A stretch of 36,686 bases of DNA from G021776435 sp046756245 (GTDB lineage: Bacteria > Pseudomonadota > Alphaproteobacteria > Caulobacterales > Parvularculaceae): NCBI GenBank assembly GCA_046756245.1, contig JBHHVZ010000018.1, positions 1 to 36,686 on the forward strand, given 5' to 3'. Shown here piece after piece: positions 24,817-32,183 of the stretch (the first letter of the stretch is position 1; each line of letters begins with the position of its first letter). Under the pieces are notes generated by a model that was not told where the DNA came from, did not search any database, and saw only the letters and a list, made by a program, of their open reading frames with translations. The position numbers and the translations under genes are program-made.

Positions 24817-25830
24817 ATGGCGCGCATGTCGATGATCGAGGCCATCCGCAGCGCCATGGACGTCTCCATGAGCCGCGATGAAAATGTCGTCGTTTTCGGC
24901 GAGGACGTGGGCTATTTCGGCGGCGTCTTTCGCTGTACGCAGGGCTTGCAGAAAAAATACGGCAGGCATCGCTGTTTCGATACGCCGATCAGCGAGGGCG
25001 GCATTGTCGGTTCGGCGATCGGCATGGCGGTTTACGGATTGCGGCCGTGCATTGAAATTCAGTTTGCGGATTACATGTACCCCGCTTACGATCAGATCAC
25101 GCAGGAGGCTGCGCGAATCCGCTACCGGTCGAACGGCGAATTCACCGTGCCGGTGACGGTCCGCATGCCGACGGGCGGCGGCATTTTCGGCGGTCAGACG
25201 CACTCGCAAAGCCCGGAGGCGCTGTTCACCCATGTTTGCGGAATCAAGACGGTGGTTCCGTCAAATCCCTACGACGCCAAGGGCCTGCTGATCGCCGCTA
25301 TCGAGGACGACGATCCGGTGGTGTTTCTCGAACCCAAACGCCTTTACAACGGGCCCTTCGACGGCCATCCGGATCGCCCGGTGACGCCGTGGTCGAAACA
25401 TCCGCTCGGCGACGCGCCGGAGGATCATTACATCGTGCCGCTGGGCAAGGCGGCGATCCGGCGCGAAGGCGGAGACGTCACCGTGCTGACCTACGGCGCC
25501 ATGGTGCATGTGGCGCTGGCGGCGGCGGAGGAGACCGGCGTCGACGCCGAGATCATCGATCTGCGCACGCTGGTGCCGCTCGATTTCGACGCGGTCGAGG
25601 AATCGGTCAAGAAAACCGGCCGTTGCGTCATCGTCCACGAAGCGACGCACACCTCCGGTTACGGCGCCGAACTGTCGGCGATCGTGCAGGAGGCGTGTTT
25701 TTACGCGCTCGAAGCGCCGATCGCGCGCGTGACCGGCTGGGACACGCCCTATCCGCACGCGCAGGAATGGGATTATTTTCCGGGACCCGACCGGGTCGGC
25801 GCAGCGCTCAAGAAAGTGATGGAGGCTTGA
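24817..25830 (+). CDS. bkdA2: Branched-chain 2-oxoacid dehydrogenase E1 component, beta subunit
   Basis: 337 residues, the partner of E1 alpha in an alpha2beta2 heterotetramer. Typical features: FGEDVGYFGGVFR with the ThDP-contacting Glu, RCFDTPISEGGIVGSAIGMA, EIQFADYMYPAYDQI, and the C-terminal transketolase domain from about residue 205 (IDLRTLVPLDFDAV, EATHTSGYGAEL). One base separates its stop from the GTG start of E2, so the three genes are tightly coupled. Confidence 0.95.
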   Translation: MARMSMIEAIRSAMDVSMSRDENVVVFGEDVGYFGGVFRCTQGLQKKYGRHRCFDTPISEGGIVGSAIGMAVYGLRPCIEIQFADYMYPAYDQITQEAARIRYRSNGEFTVPVTVRMPTGGGIFGGQTHSQSPEALFTHVCGIKTVVPSNPYDAKGLLIAAIEDDDPVVFLEPKRLYNGPFDGHPDRPVTPWSKHPLGDAPEDHYIVPLGKAAIRREGGDVTVLTYGAMVHVALAAAEETGVDAEIIDLRTLVPLDFDAVEESVKKTGRCVIVHEATHTSGYGAELSAIVQEACFYALEAPIARVTGWDTPYPHAQEWDYFPGPDRVGAALKKVMEA

Positions 25831-25831
25831 G

Positions 25832-27142
25832 GTGGGAGAATATCTGATCAAGCTCCCCGACGTCGGCGAGGGCGTCGCCGAGGCCGAACTCGTCGAATGG
25901 CATGTTAAGACCGGCAAGAACGTGCGCGAGGACGAGGTTCTCGCCTCGGTCATGACCGACAAGGCGACGGTCGAGATCCCGTCGCCGGTCGAAGGCAAGG
26001 TCGTCTGGCTCGGCGGCGAAATCGGCGAAGTCGTCGCGGTCGGCTCGCCGCTCATTCGTCTCGAAGTCGACGGCGAAGGCAACATCGAGCCGGGCGCGGA
26101 GGCGCCTGCGGAAGAACCGGCGAAAGAAGAAGAGCCGGCAAAAAAGGCCAAGCCGGCGAAAGCAGCGCCGGCGGCCAAACCTGCACCTGCGAAACCGGCG
26201 CCGGCGCCGAAACCGGCTTTTGAAAAGCCCGCCGCCGCGGCGCCGGTCTCCGCCGCGCCGCGAAAGGAAGGCGAAAAGCCGCTGGCCGCGCCGGCGGTCA
26301 GAAAGCGCGCGCTCGACGCCGGCGTCGATCTTCGCCGCGTGCGCGGAACGGGACCGGCGGGACGCATCACTCACGCCGACCTCGACGCCTATTTCGAAAC
26401 CGGCGACGGCGTCGCCGGCCGCGCCGCGCGCGCGCCCGACAAGAGCGTTCAGGAAATCCCGGTGATCGGCCTTAGGCGCAAGATCGCGGAAGGAATGGCC
26501 AAGTCGAAAAGGCATATTCCGCACATCACCTATGTCGACGAAGTCGATATCTCTTCCTTGGGCGAATTGCGGCGCCGTTTGAACGAAGAAGAGCGCGACG
26601 ACCGCCCGAAATTGACCTTTATTCCCTTCCTGATGCGCGCCATGGCGAAGGCGGTCAAAGAACAGCCGCAGATGAATGCGCTTTATGACGATGACGCCGG
26701 CGTCGTTCATCGCTATGGCGGCGTTCATATCGGCTTCGCCACCCAGACCGAGAACGGACTTGTCGTGCCGGTCGTGCGTCATGTCGAAGCGCGCACGCTC
26801 TGGGATTGCGCCAATGAAGTAAACCGGCTCGCCAATGCGGCGCGGGCGGGCGCGGCGACGCGCGAAGAGCTTTCCGGCTCGACCATCACCATCACCTCGC
26901 TCGGCGCGCTCGGCGGCATTGTCACGACGCCGGTGATCAACTATCCGGAAGTCGCCATTGTCGGCGTCAACAAGATTCAGGTGAAACCGTTCTGGGACGG
27001 CGCGCAATTCGCGCCGCGCCGGATGATGAATCTGTCCTGTAGTTTCGATCACCGTCTGATCGACGGCTGGAACGCGGCCGTTTTCGTCCAGCGCATCAAG
27101 GGACTGTTCGAAACCCCGGCGATGATTTTTATTGAGGATTGA
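25832..27142 (+). CDS. bkdB: Branched-chain 2-oxoacid dehydrogenase E2 component (dihydrolipoyl acyltransferase)
   Basis: 436 residues, starting at GTG with GGAGG seven bases upstream. One lipoyl domain (1-80, lipoyl Lys K44 in MTDKATVEI), an Ala/Pro/Lys/Glu hinge (85-148), a peripheral subunit-binding domain (about 152-188, PAVRKRALDAGVDLRRVRG), and the catalytic core (about 210-436) with the active site DHRLIDG (H407, D411). E2 forms the core of the complex and transfers the acyl group to CoA. The hinge is strongly PAK-rich. The next gene starts one base after its stop. Confidence 0.95.
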   Translation: MGEYLIKLPDVGEGVAEAELVEWHVKTGKNVREDEVLASVMTDKATVEIPSPVEGKVVWLGGEIGEVVAVGSPLIRLEVDGEGNIEPGAEAPAEEPAKEEEPAKKAKPAKAAPAAKPAPAKPAPAPKPAFEKPAAAAPVSAAPRKEGEKPLAAPAVRKRALDAGVDLRRVRGTGPAGRITHADLDAYFETGDGVAGRAARAPDKSVQEIPVIGLRRKIAEGMAKSKRHIPHITYVDEVDISSLGELRRRLNEEERDDRPKLTFIPFLMRAMAKAVKEQPQMNALYDDDAGVVHRYGGVHIGFATQTENGLVVPVVRHVEARTLWDCANEVNRLANAARAGAATREELSGSTITITSLGALGGIVTTPVINYPEVAIVGVNKIQVKPFWDGAQFAPRRMMNLSCSFDHRLIDGWNAAVFVQRIKGLFETPAMIFIED

Positions 27143-27143
27143 A

Positions 27144-27551
27144 ATGAAGGCGCTTCTTGCTTTGGCGGTAGGGCTGATCGCGGGGATATTTGGCTCCGAC
27201 TTTGCGATTTCGACTTACTACATGCTTTTCGACGGGGAGTCTCAAATCAAGTGCTTGCCAGACGGCGGCAGTTGTGTGGGTGACGAAGTCACCGACAGAC
27301 TCATTCTTCGCACGGGCTTTTCAACGCTGGATCGAACCGGAGGACTTTCTTCGATCATCTGCGAAGATACTAATCCCGGAATCATCGAGGAAGAGTACAT
27401 TTTCGTGAATGCGATTTTGCTTGGCAAAAGATGCGAAGGAGACATTCGGCAATTTATACTTCGCAACACGAAATCTACTTTCGATATCGTGATACGAGGC
27501 GGTCAAATTGCAGAAATTCGTAGGGGCCCCTTACACAACATTGATCTATGA
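27144..27551 (+). CDS. Unknown small protein with N-terminal membrane segment or signal
   Basis: 135 residues, not recognised. The ATG at 27144 has GAGGA upstream and lies one base after the E2 stop, so it is translated with the operon. Residues 2-24 are hydrophobic and could be a membrane anchor or a signal. The rest is a small domain with four cysteines (C37, C44, C73, C97), which fits a periplasmic disulfide-stabilised fold. The gene is clearly AT-richer than its neighbours and uses codons they avoid (ATA, AGA, TTA), a sign of recent gain. A palindromic repeat follows it. Its place between E2 and E3 suggests an insertion rather than a part of the complex. Confidence 0.6.
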   Translation: MKALLALAVGLIAGIFGSDFAISTYYMLFDGESQIKCLPDGGSCVGDEVTDRLILRTGFSTLDRTGGLSSIICEDTNPGIIEEEYIFVNAILLGKRCEGDIRQFILRNTKSTFDIVIRGGQIAEIRRGPLHNIDL

Positions 27552-27613
27552 AATAGCCGGAGAAATTCAGTGCCCGTCATTGAATGCAACCCCCTTGTTA
27601 TCGGCTCGGCTGT

Positions 27614-27752
27614 CACCTCTCCCCTTCGGGGAGAGGTCGGATTTTCGAAAAAATCCGGGTGAGGGGAAGGTGAGTCAGAAGATTTCGCGGATTCACCTTC
27701 CCCCTCATCCGGCCCTTCGGGCCACCTTCTCCCCGAAGGGGAGAAGGGAGCA
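27614..27752. repeat. Complex palindromic intergenic repeat element
   Basis: About 140 bases made of nested inverted repeats: CCTCTCCCC-TTC-GGGGAGAGG (27616-27636); a long arm near 27655-27673 (GGGTGAGGGGAAGGTGA) pairing with 27693-27710 (CACCTTCCCCCTCATCC); GGCCCTTCGGGCC (27711-27723); and CCTTCTCCCC-GAA-GGGGAGAAGG (27725-27747). Dispersed elements of this look are common between genes in alphaproteobacteria. Its place inside the operon means the transcript would carry strong hairpins between the unknown gene and lpdA, which could tune lpdA expression or RNA stability. Confidence 0.85.
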
Positions 27753-27781
27753 CTAAGCGTAAGGCTTAAACGGAGCGAAAC

Positions 27782-29182
27782 ATGACTGCTGAAACCCATT
27801 GCAAACTCCTCGTTATCGGCGCCGGGCCGGGCGGTTATGTGGCGGCGATCCGGGCCGGGCAACTGGGGATCGATACGATCGTCGTCGAGGGATGCGCGCT
27901 CGGCGGGACGTGCCTCAATGTCGGCTGCATTCCGTCGAAGGCGCTCATTCACGCCGCTGACGAGTACGAGAAGGTCGCGCATTTCGCCGCCGGCAAGTCG
28001 GCGCTCGGGATCAAGCTGAAGTCGCCGGAAGTCGATCTCGGCGAAACCGTCAAATGGAAGAACGGCGTCGTCAGGCGCCTGACGACCGGCGTCGGCGGAC
28101 TGCTCAAGAAATCGAAAGTCCGGGTGCTGAGCGGCTGGGCGACGTTTCTCGACGGCAAAACCGTGGAAGTGAAAACCGCCGACGGCGTTCAGACAGTGCG
28201 GGCCGAAAACGTGCTCATCGCCACCGGGTCGGCCCCGGTCGAATTGCCGTTCCTGCCGTTCGGCGGCGACGTCATCTCCTCGACCGAAGCGCTCGATCTT
28301 AGCGCCCCGCCGAAAAATCTGGTTGTCGTCGGGGCCGGCTATATCGGGCTCGAACTTGGGCTGGCGCTCGCCAAACTCGGTTCGAAAGTGACCGTCGTTG
28401 AGGCGCTCGACCGCATCCTGCCGCTCTACGACGACGAACTGACGCGGCCCGTCGCCAAGCGCCTGAAAGCGCTCGGCGTCGCGACCTATCTCGGCGCGAA
28501 AGCCAAGGGCCCCGCCAAAAAAGGCAAGGGCCTCGTCATCGAAACCGCCGAGGGCGAGGAGGAGACGCTTTCCGCCGACAAGATCCTCGTCACCGTCGGC
28601 CGCAAGCCGCTGACCGAGGGCTGGGGCCGCGACGAACTCGTCCTCGATATGGACGGGCGCTTCATCAAGATCGACGACCGGTGCCGCACCTCGATGAACG
28701 GCATTTACGCCATCGGCGACGTCACCGGCGAGCCGATGCTCGCCCACCGGGCGATGGCGCAGGGCGAAATGGTCGCCGAGATTATCGCCGGCGAAAACCG
28801 GCGCTGGGACAGGCGCGCCATCCCCGCCGTCTGCTTCACCGACCCGGAAGTGGTTACGGTCGGGCTGTCGCCGGACGAGGCGCAGGCGGAAGGCTACGAG
28901 ATCAAGAAGGCGCTCTTCCCGTTCGCCGCCAATGGCCGCGCCATGAGCATGGAGGCCGAAGAGGGGTTCATACGCGTCGTCGCCCGCGCCGACAATCACC
29001 TCCTCCTCGGCGTGCAGGCGGTCGGGCGCGGCGTTTCGGAGCTTTCAACGGCGTTTGGACTGGCGATCGAAATGGGCGCGACGCTCGAAGACATCGCCGG
29101 TACGATCCATGCGCACCCGACCCAGGGCGAGGCGTTCCTGGAAGCCGCGCTCAGAACGCTCGGCCACGCGCTGCATATCTGA
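27782..29182 (+). CDS. lpdA: Dihydrolipoyl dehydrogenase (E3)
   Basis: A 466-residue FAD flavoprotein that reoxidises lipoyl groups of the E2 subunit with NAD+. FAD-binding GAGPGG (13-18), redox disulfide GGTCLNVGC (C44, C49), NAD-binding GAGYIGLELG, the second FAD motif IYAIGDVTGEPMLAHRA, and the C-terminal HAHPTQGEAF with the catalytic His-Glu pair. The spacing between the redox cysteines is the normal CX4C. It is the last gene of the bkd operon, set apart from E2 by the unknown gene and the repeat. GGAGCGAAAC precedes the ATG. Confidence 0.96.
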   Translation: MTAETHCKLLVIGAGPGGYVAAIRAGQLGIDTIVVEGCALGGTCLNVGCIPSKALIHAADEYEKVAHFAAGKSALGIKLKSPEVDLGETVKWKNGVVRRLTTGVGGLLKKSKVRVLSGWATFLDGKTVEVKTADGVQTVRAENVLIATGSAPVELPFLPFGGDVISSTEALDLSAPPKNLVVVGAGYIGLELGLALAKLGSKVTVVEALDRILPLYDDELTRPVAKRLKALGVATYLGAKAKGPAKKGKGLVIETAEGEEETLSADKILVTVGRKPLTEGWGRDELVLDMDGRFIKIDDRCRTSMNGIYAIGDVTGEPMLAHRAMAQGEMVAEIIAGENRRWDRRAIPAVCFTDPEVVTVGLSPDEAQAEGYEIKKALFPFAANGRAMSMEAEEGFIRVVARADNHLLLGVQAVGRGVSELSTAFGLAIEMGATLEDIAGTIHAHPTQGEAFLEAALRTLGHALHI

Positions 29183-29199
29183 CGTCGGGAAGCGAGGCC

Positions 29200-30213
29200 T
29201 TACTCCGCCGCGTCGGTCAGCTCGAACATCAACAGGAGCGTCTTCTGGCGGTCGCTGAAATTGTCGTCCGAGATCAGATAGAGGAACGTACGCCCGAGAA
29301 TGTCCTTGCGCGCGGCGAGCCCCTCGAAATTATCGATGGCGTAGAGCGGACCGAATTCGGCGAGCTTCGCAGCGGCGAGATCGGCGCCGGGCGCAATTTC
29401 ATCCGCATGCGTCATCTTCACATTTATGCGCACGCCCTTGAGTCGCGAATAGGCGCGTTCAAGAAAATAAACCCCGCCGTCCGACCCCGCATGGGCGTCG
29501 GAGAGGTTGAAATCCTTTGCGGGTCTGTAGGTGAAAGTCGACAGGACTTCGCCGTTAAGGATCCAGCCGGTCCGCGAAGGCGCATCGCCGTCTTTTCCGC
29601 CTTCGGCGATCGTAACAAGACGGCCGTCGGCGAGCTGCGCGACCGATTCAAGCGAGTCATTATTTCTAAGCTCTTTAACGTCCGTCAGGTCGAGCCTGCG
29701 GTCCGCATAGTTCAACAGACCGTCGGCGCCGATCCGATAGGCGTCGACCCGAGGCTCGCGCTCGAACGACACAAGCGCGTCGCCGTCCGCAAGCGCCAGC
29801 CCCTCGGCGTCGGCATTCGCGCCGGATATGACCGCGCCGTCGGCGCCGGTGAGCGCCGCCATGCGGGCGCCGGCGAGCCCGGCCAGGCGTCCCTTGTCAT
29901 CATAGACAAGCCCCGCCGCCAGCCATTGCGCGCGGTCTGAAACCGCCAGCAGCCCGCGGCCGTCAGGACTGACCGACAGGGCGGAGAACCCGCCAAAGTC
30001 CGGATCGGGCGAGGTCAGCTCAACGCCGCCGCGATAGGTCAGCCGCCCGGCCACAAGCGCTTCGTCGGCGCCGGCGTCGCCGCGCAGCACATGGGGAATC
30101 GCCGCGACCTCGACCGCGCGCCAGTTCGCATCTGCATCCTTGGCGCACGCAACGGCGCCCGCCGCCGCCAGCGCGCAGCAGGCTGCGGCGATCATCCGTA
30201 CAAAATGTTTCAT
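29200..30213 (-). CDS. Phytase-like (esterase-like) domain exported protein
   Basis: 337 residues with a signal sequence (to about residue 22; AVAC could be a weak lipobox at C23) and one phytase-like beta-propeller domain. Features include GGFSALSVSPDGRGLLAVSDR, GANADAEGLALADGDALVSFERE, NDSLESVAQLADGRLV and the C-terminal IDNFEGLAARKD...LISDDNFS. These resemble the family often named esterase-like activity of phytase. No true phosphatase activity can be deduced. Its start overlaps the cobT stop (ATGA), so the two are coupled. It converges on lpdA with a 17-base gap. Confidence 0.8.
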   Translation of the reverse strand: MKHFVRMIAAACCALAAAGAVACAKDADANWRAVEVAAIPHVLRGDAGADEALVAGRLTYRGGVELTSPDPDFGGFSALSVSPDGRGLLAVSDRAQWLAAGLVYDDKGRLAGLAGARMAALTGADGAVISGANADAEGLALADGDALVSFEREPRVDAYRIGADGLLNYADRRLDLTDVKELRNNDSLESVAQLADGRLVTIAEGGKDGDAPSRTGWILNGEVLSTFTYRPAKDFNLSDAHAGSDGGVYFLERAYSRLKGVRINVKMTHADEIAPGADLAAAKLAEFGPLYAIDNFEGLAARKDILGRTFLYLISDDNFSDRQKTLLLMFELTDAAE

Positions 30214-32072
30214 GCTGCGGTTCCCATGACGCGCCGCCCGAAAGGCGGACCGGCGTTTTCATCGAACAGTTCGGCCAGCTTGTCGATCATCGCGCCGCCG
30301 AGCTGTTCGACGTCGACGATCGTCAGCGCCCGGTGATAATAGCGCGTCACATCGTGGCCGATGCCGATCGCCAGCAATTCGACCGGCGAACGCGCCTCGA
30401 TCCATCCGATCACCTCGCGCAGATGCCGTTCGAGATAGGCGCCGCCATTGGCTGACGACGTGGTGTCGTCGACCGGCGCGCCGTCGGAAATGACCATCAG
30501 GATGCGCCGCGATTCAGGCCGGCCCAAAAGCCGGTTATGCGCCCACAACAGCGCTTCGCCGTCGATATTCTCCTTGAGAAGCCCCTCCTTCATCATCAGG
30601 CCGAGCGAGGTTCGCGCCCGCCGCCAGGGGGCGTCAGCGGCCTTGTAGATGATGTGCCTGAGATCGTTCAAACGGCCCGGCTTGGCGGGCCGGCCGTCTT
30701 CGACCCATTTTTCCCGCGACTGCCCGCCTTTCCAGGCGCGCGTCGTGAAGCCGAGAATCTCCGCCTTGACGCCGCAACGTTCGAGCGTGCGCGCCAGAAT
30801 GTCGGCGCAGATCGCCGCGATGGTGATCGGCCGGCCGCGCATCGATCCGGAATTGTCGATCAGAAGCGTCACCACGGTGTCGCGAAATTCCTGCTCCTTT
30901 TCCTGCTTGTAGGAAAGCGGCTGCATCGGATCGACGATCACGCGCGCAAGCCGGGCTGCGTCGAGCACGCCCTCGTCGAGATCGAACGCCCAGCTCCGGT
31001 TCTGCTGGGCCATCAGCTTGCGCTGGAGCTTGTTGGCGAGGCGGGCGACGACGTTGTGCAGGTTTTCAAGTTGCCGGTCGAGGGTGCGGCGCAGGCGCAG
31101 CATTTCCTCCGCCTCGCAAAGCTCGGCGGCCTCGGCGATTTCGTCGAATTCGAGCGTATAGGCCTTGTACTGGTCGCCGGTGTCGCCCCGGAAGTTCGGC
31201 CTGAGCGCGGCGATTTTGGCGTTGTCGAGGGCGCCGTCGTCGTCCTCGCTTGAGGCTTCCATGTCCTGGTCCGGTATGTCGGCGTCGTCTTCGGGCGCCT
31301 CGCCGCCGTCGGGAACGCTGTCGTCGTCGTCCGGCGTTCCGCCTTCCTCGCCTTCCTCATTGCTTGAGTCGTCGTCGCTTTCCTCGTCGGAATCCTGGAG
31401 TTCCCGACCTTCTTCCTGATCGCCTATATCGTCGTCGAGGTCGAGATCGCGGATGACGGCGCGCGCAAGTTTCGCGAACGCCGACTGGTCGGAAAGCGCG
31501 CCGGCGGCCAGCGCGTCGAGCGACGCGCCGGCCCGCGCCTCGATCTCGGGCCCAAGGGCTTCAACCATCGCACGGATGGATTTAGGCGCCGGTCTGCCGG
31601 TCAGGCGCTCGCGCAGGAGCAACGCGGCGACGTCGGCGAGCGGCGCGGCGGCCTGCGCGTCGAGATTTTCATAGCCTTTGTCTGCGAGCGTTTTTTCGAG
31701 AGACGCTTCAAGATTATCGCCGACGCCCTTCAAGGCGCGCGCCCCGAGCGCTTCGATGCGGGCTTCTTCCAGGGCGCCGAATACGGCGCCGGCGTCGGCG
31801 CCTTTGGGGGCGAAGCGGGCGTGCGCCGCGTCATCGTGATGGGCGAGCCGCAAAGCCGCCGCGTCGGCCTCTCCGCGCGCGACCGCGACAGCGTTCGGGT
31901 CAAGCAGGCGCGCGGGCAGGGGAATGCGCGCCTGCCGGCCCGTCACCTGCGCATGATCGCCGCCGAAGGACACTTCGACATCCGGCTTGGCGGAAAGCGC
32001 GCGCGTGGCGTGCAGAAGCGCGCGTTTGAAATTGTCGCGTATCTTTTCCTTCGGCGTCATTGCGGCTCGCAT
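30210..32072 (-). CDS. cobT: Cobaltochelatase subunit CobT
   Basis: 620 residues. CobT works with CobS (an AAA+ ATPase) and CobN to insert cobalt into hydrogenobyrinate diamide in aerobic cobalamin synthesis. The N-terminal CobT domain (about 1-205) is followed by a very acidic low-complexity stretch (about 210-285, DEESDDDSSNEEGEEGG) and a C-terminal von Willebrand A domain with the MIDAS motif DNSGSM (D406, S408, S410). A start at 32060 (MTPKEK) is equally possible. CobS and CobN are not in the window; the usual partner cobS is absent from the upstream side. CobT-like proteins may also serve other AAA+/VWA chelatases, though the match to CobT is good. Confidence 0.9.
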   Translation of the reverse strand: MRAAMTPKEKIRDNFKRALLHATRALSAKPDVEVSFGGDHAQVTGRQARIPLPARLLDPNAVAVARGEADAAALRLAHHDDAAHARFAPKGADAGAVFGALEEARIEALGARALKGVGDNLEASLEKTLADKGYENLDAQAAAPLADVAALLLRERLTGRPAPKSIRAMVEALGPEIEARAGASLDALAAGALSDQSAFAKLARAVIRDLDLDDDIGDQEEGRELQDSDEESDDDSSNEEGEEGGTPDDDDSVPDGGEAPEDDADIPDQDMEASSEDDDGALDNAKIAALRPNFRGDTGDQYKAYTLEFDEIAEAAELCEAEEMLRLRRTLDRQLENLHNVVARLANKLQRKLMAQQNRSWAFDLDEGVLDAARLARVIVDPMQPLSYKQEKEQEFRDTVVTLLIDNSGSMRGRPITIAAICADILARTLERCGVKAEILGFTTRAWKGGQSREKWVEDGRPAKPGRLNDLRHIIYKAADAPWRRARTSLGLMMKEGLLKENIDGEALLWAHNRLLGRPESRRILMVISDGAPVDDTTSSANGGAYLERHLREVIGWIEARSPVELLAIGIGHDVTRYYHRALTIVDVEQLGGAMIDKLAELFDENAGPPFGRRVMGTAA

Positions 32073-32097
32073 GCTTCAAGGAATGAGCGCTAAACAT

Positions 32098-32115
32098 AAG
32101 CCGGTCGGCCGGCTT
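32098..32115. terminator. Hairpin between the EAL gene and cobT
   Basis: AAGCCGG-TCGG-CCGGCTT is a perfect 7-bp stem with a four-base loop. On the minus strand it lies 68 bases past the stop of the EAL-domain gene and 26 bases before the cobT start, followed by ATGTTTAG, which has only a short U-run. It may be a weak terminator or a leader hairpin of cobT. Confidence 0.4.
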
Positions 32116-32183
32116 TCCCAAGCGCTGCGGGCGCCTGGCGCGGGATCGCGATTGGGCGGGTAAATCCGCTGCTGCGGGCGGGA

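Noticed and set aside
27586..27760. Palindromic block considered as a CRISPR array or attachment site
   Set aside because: The arms are inverted, not direct repeats with spacers, and no integrase or cas gene is near; it fits a dispersed intergenic palindrome better.
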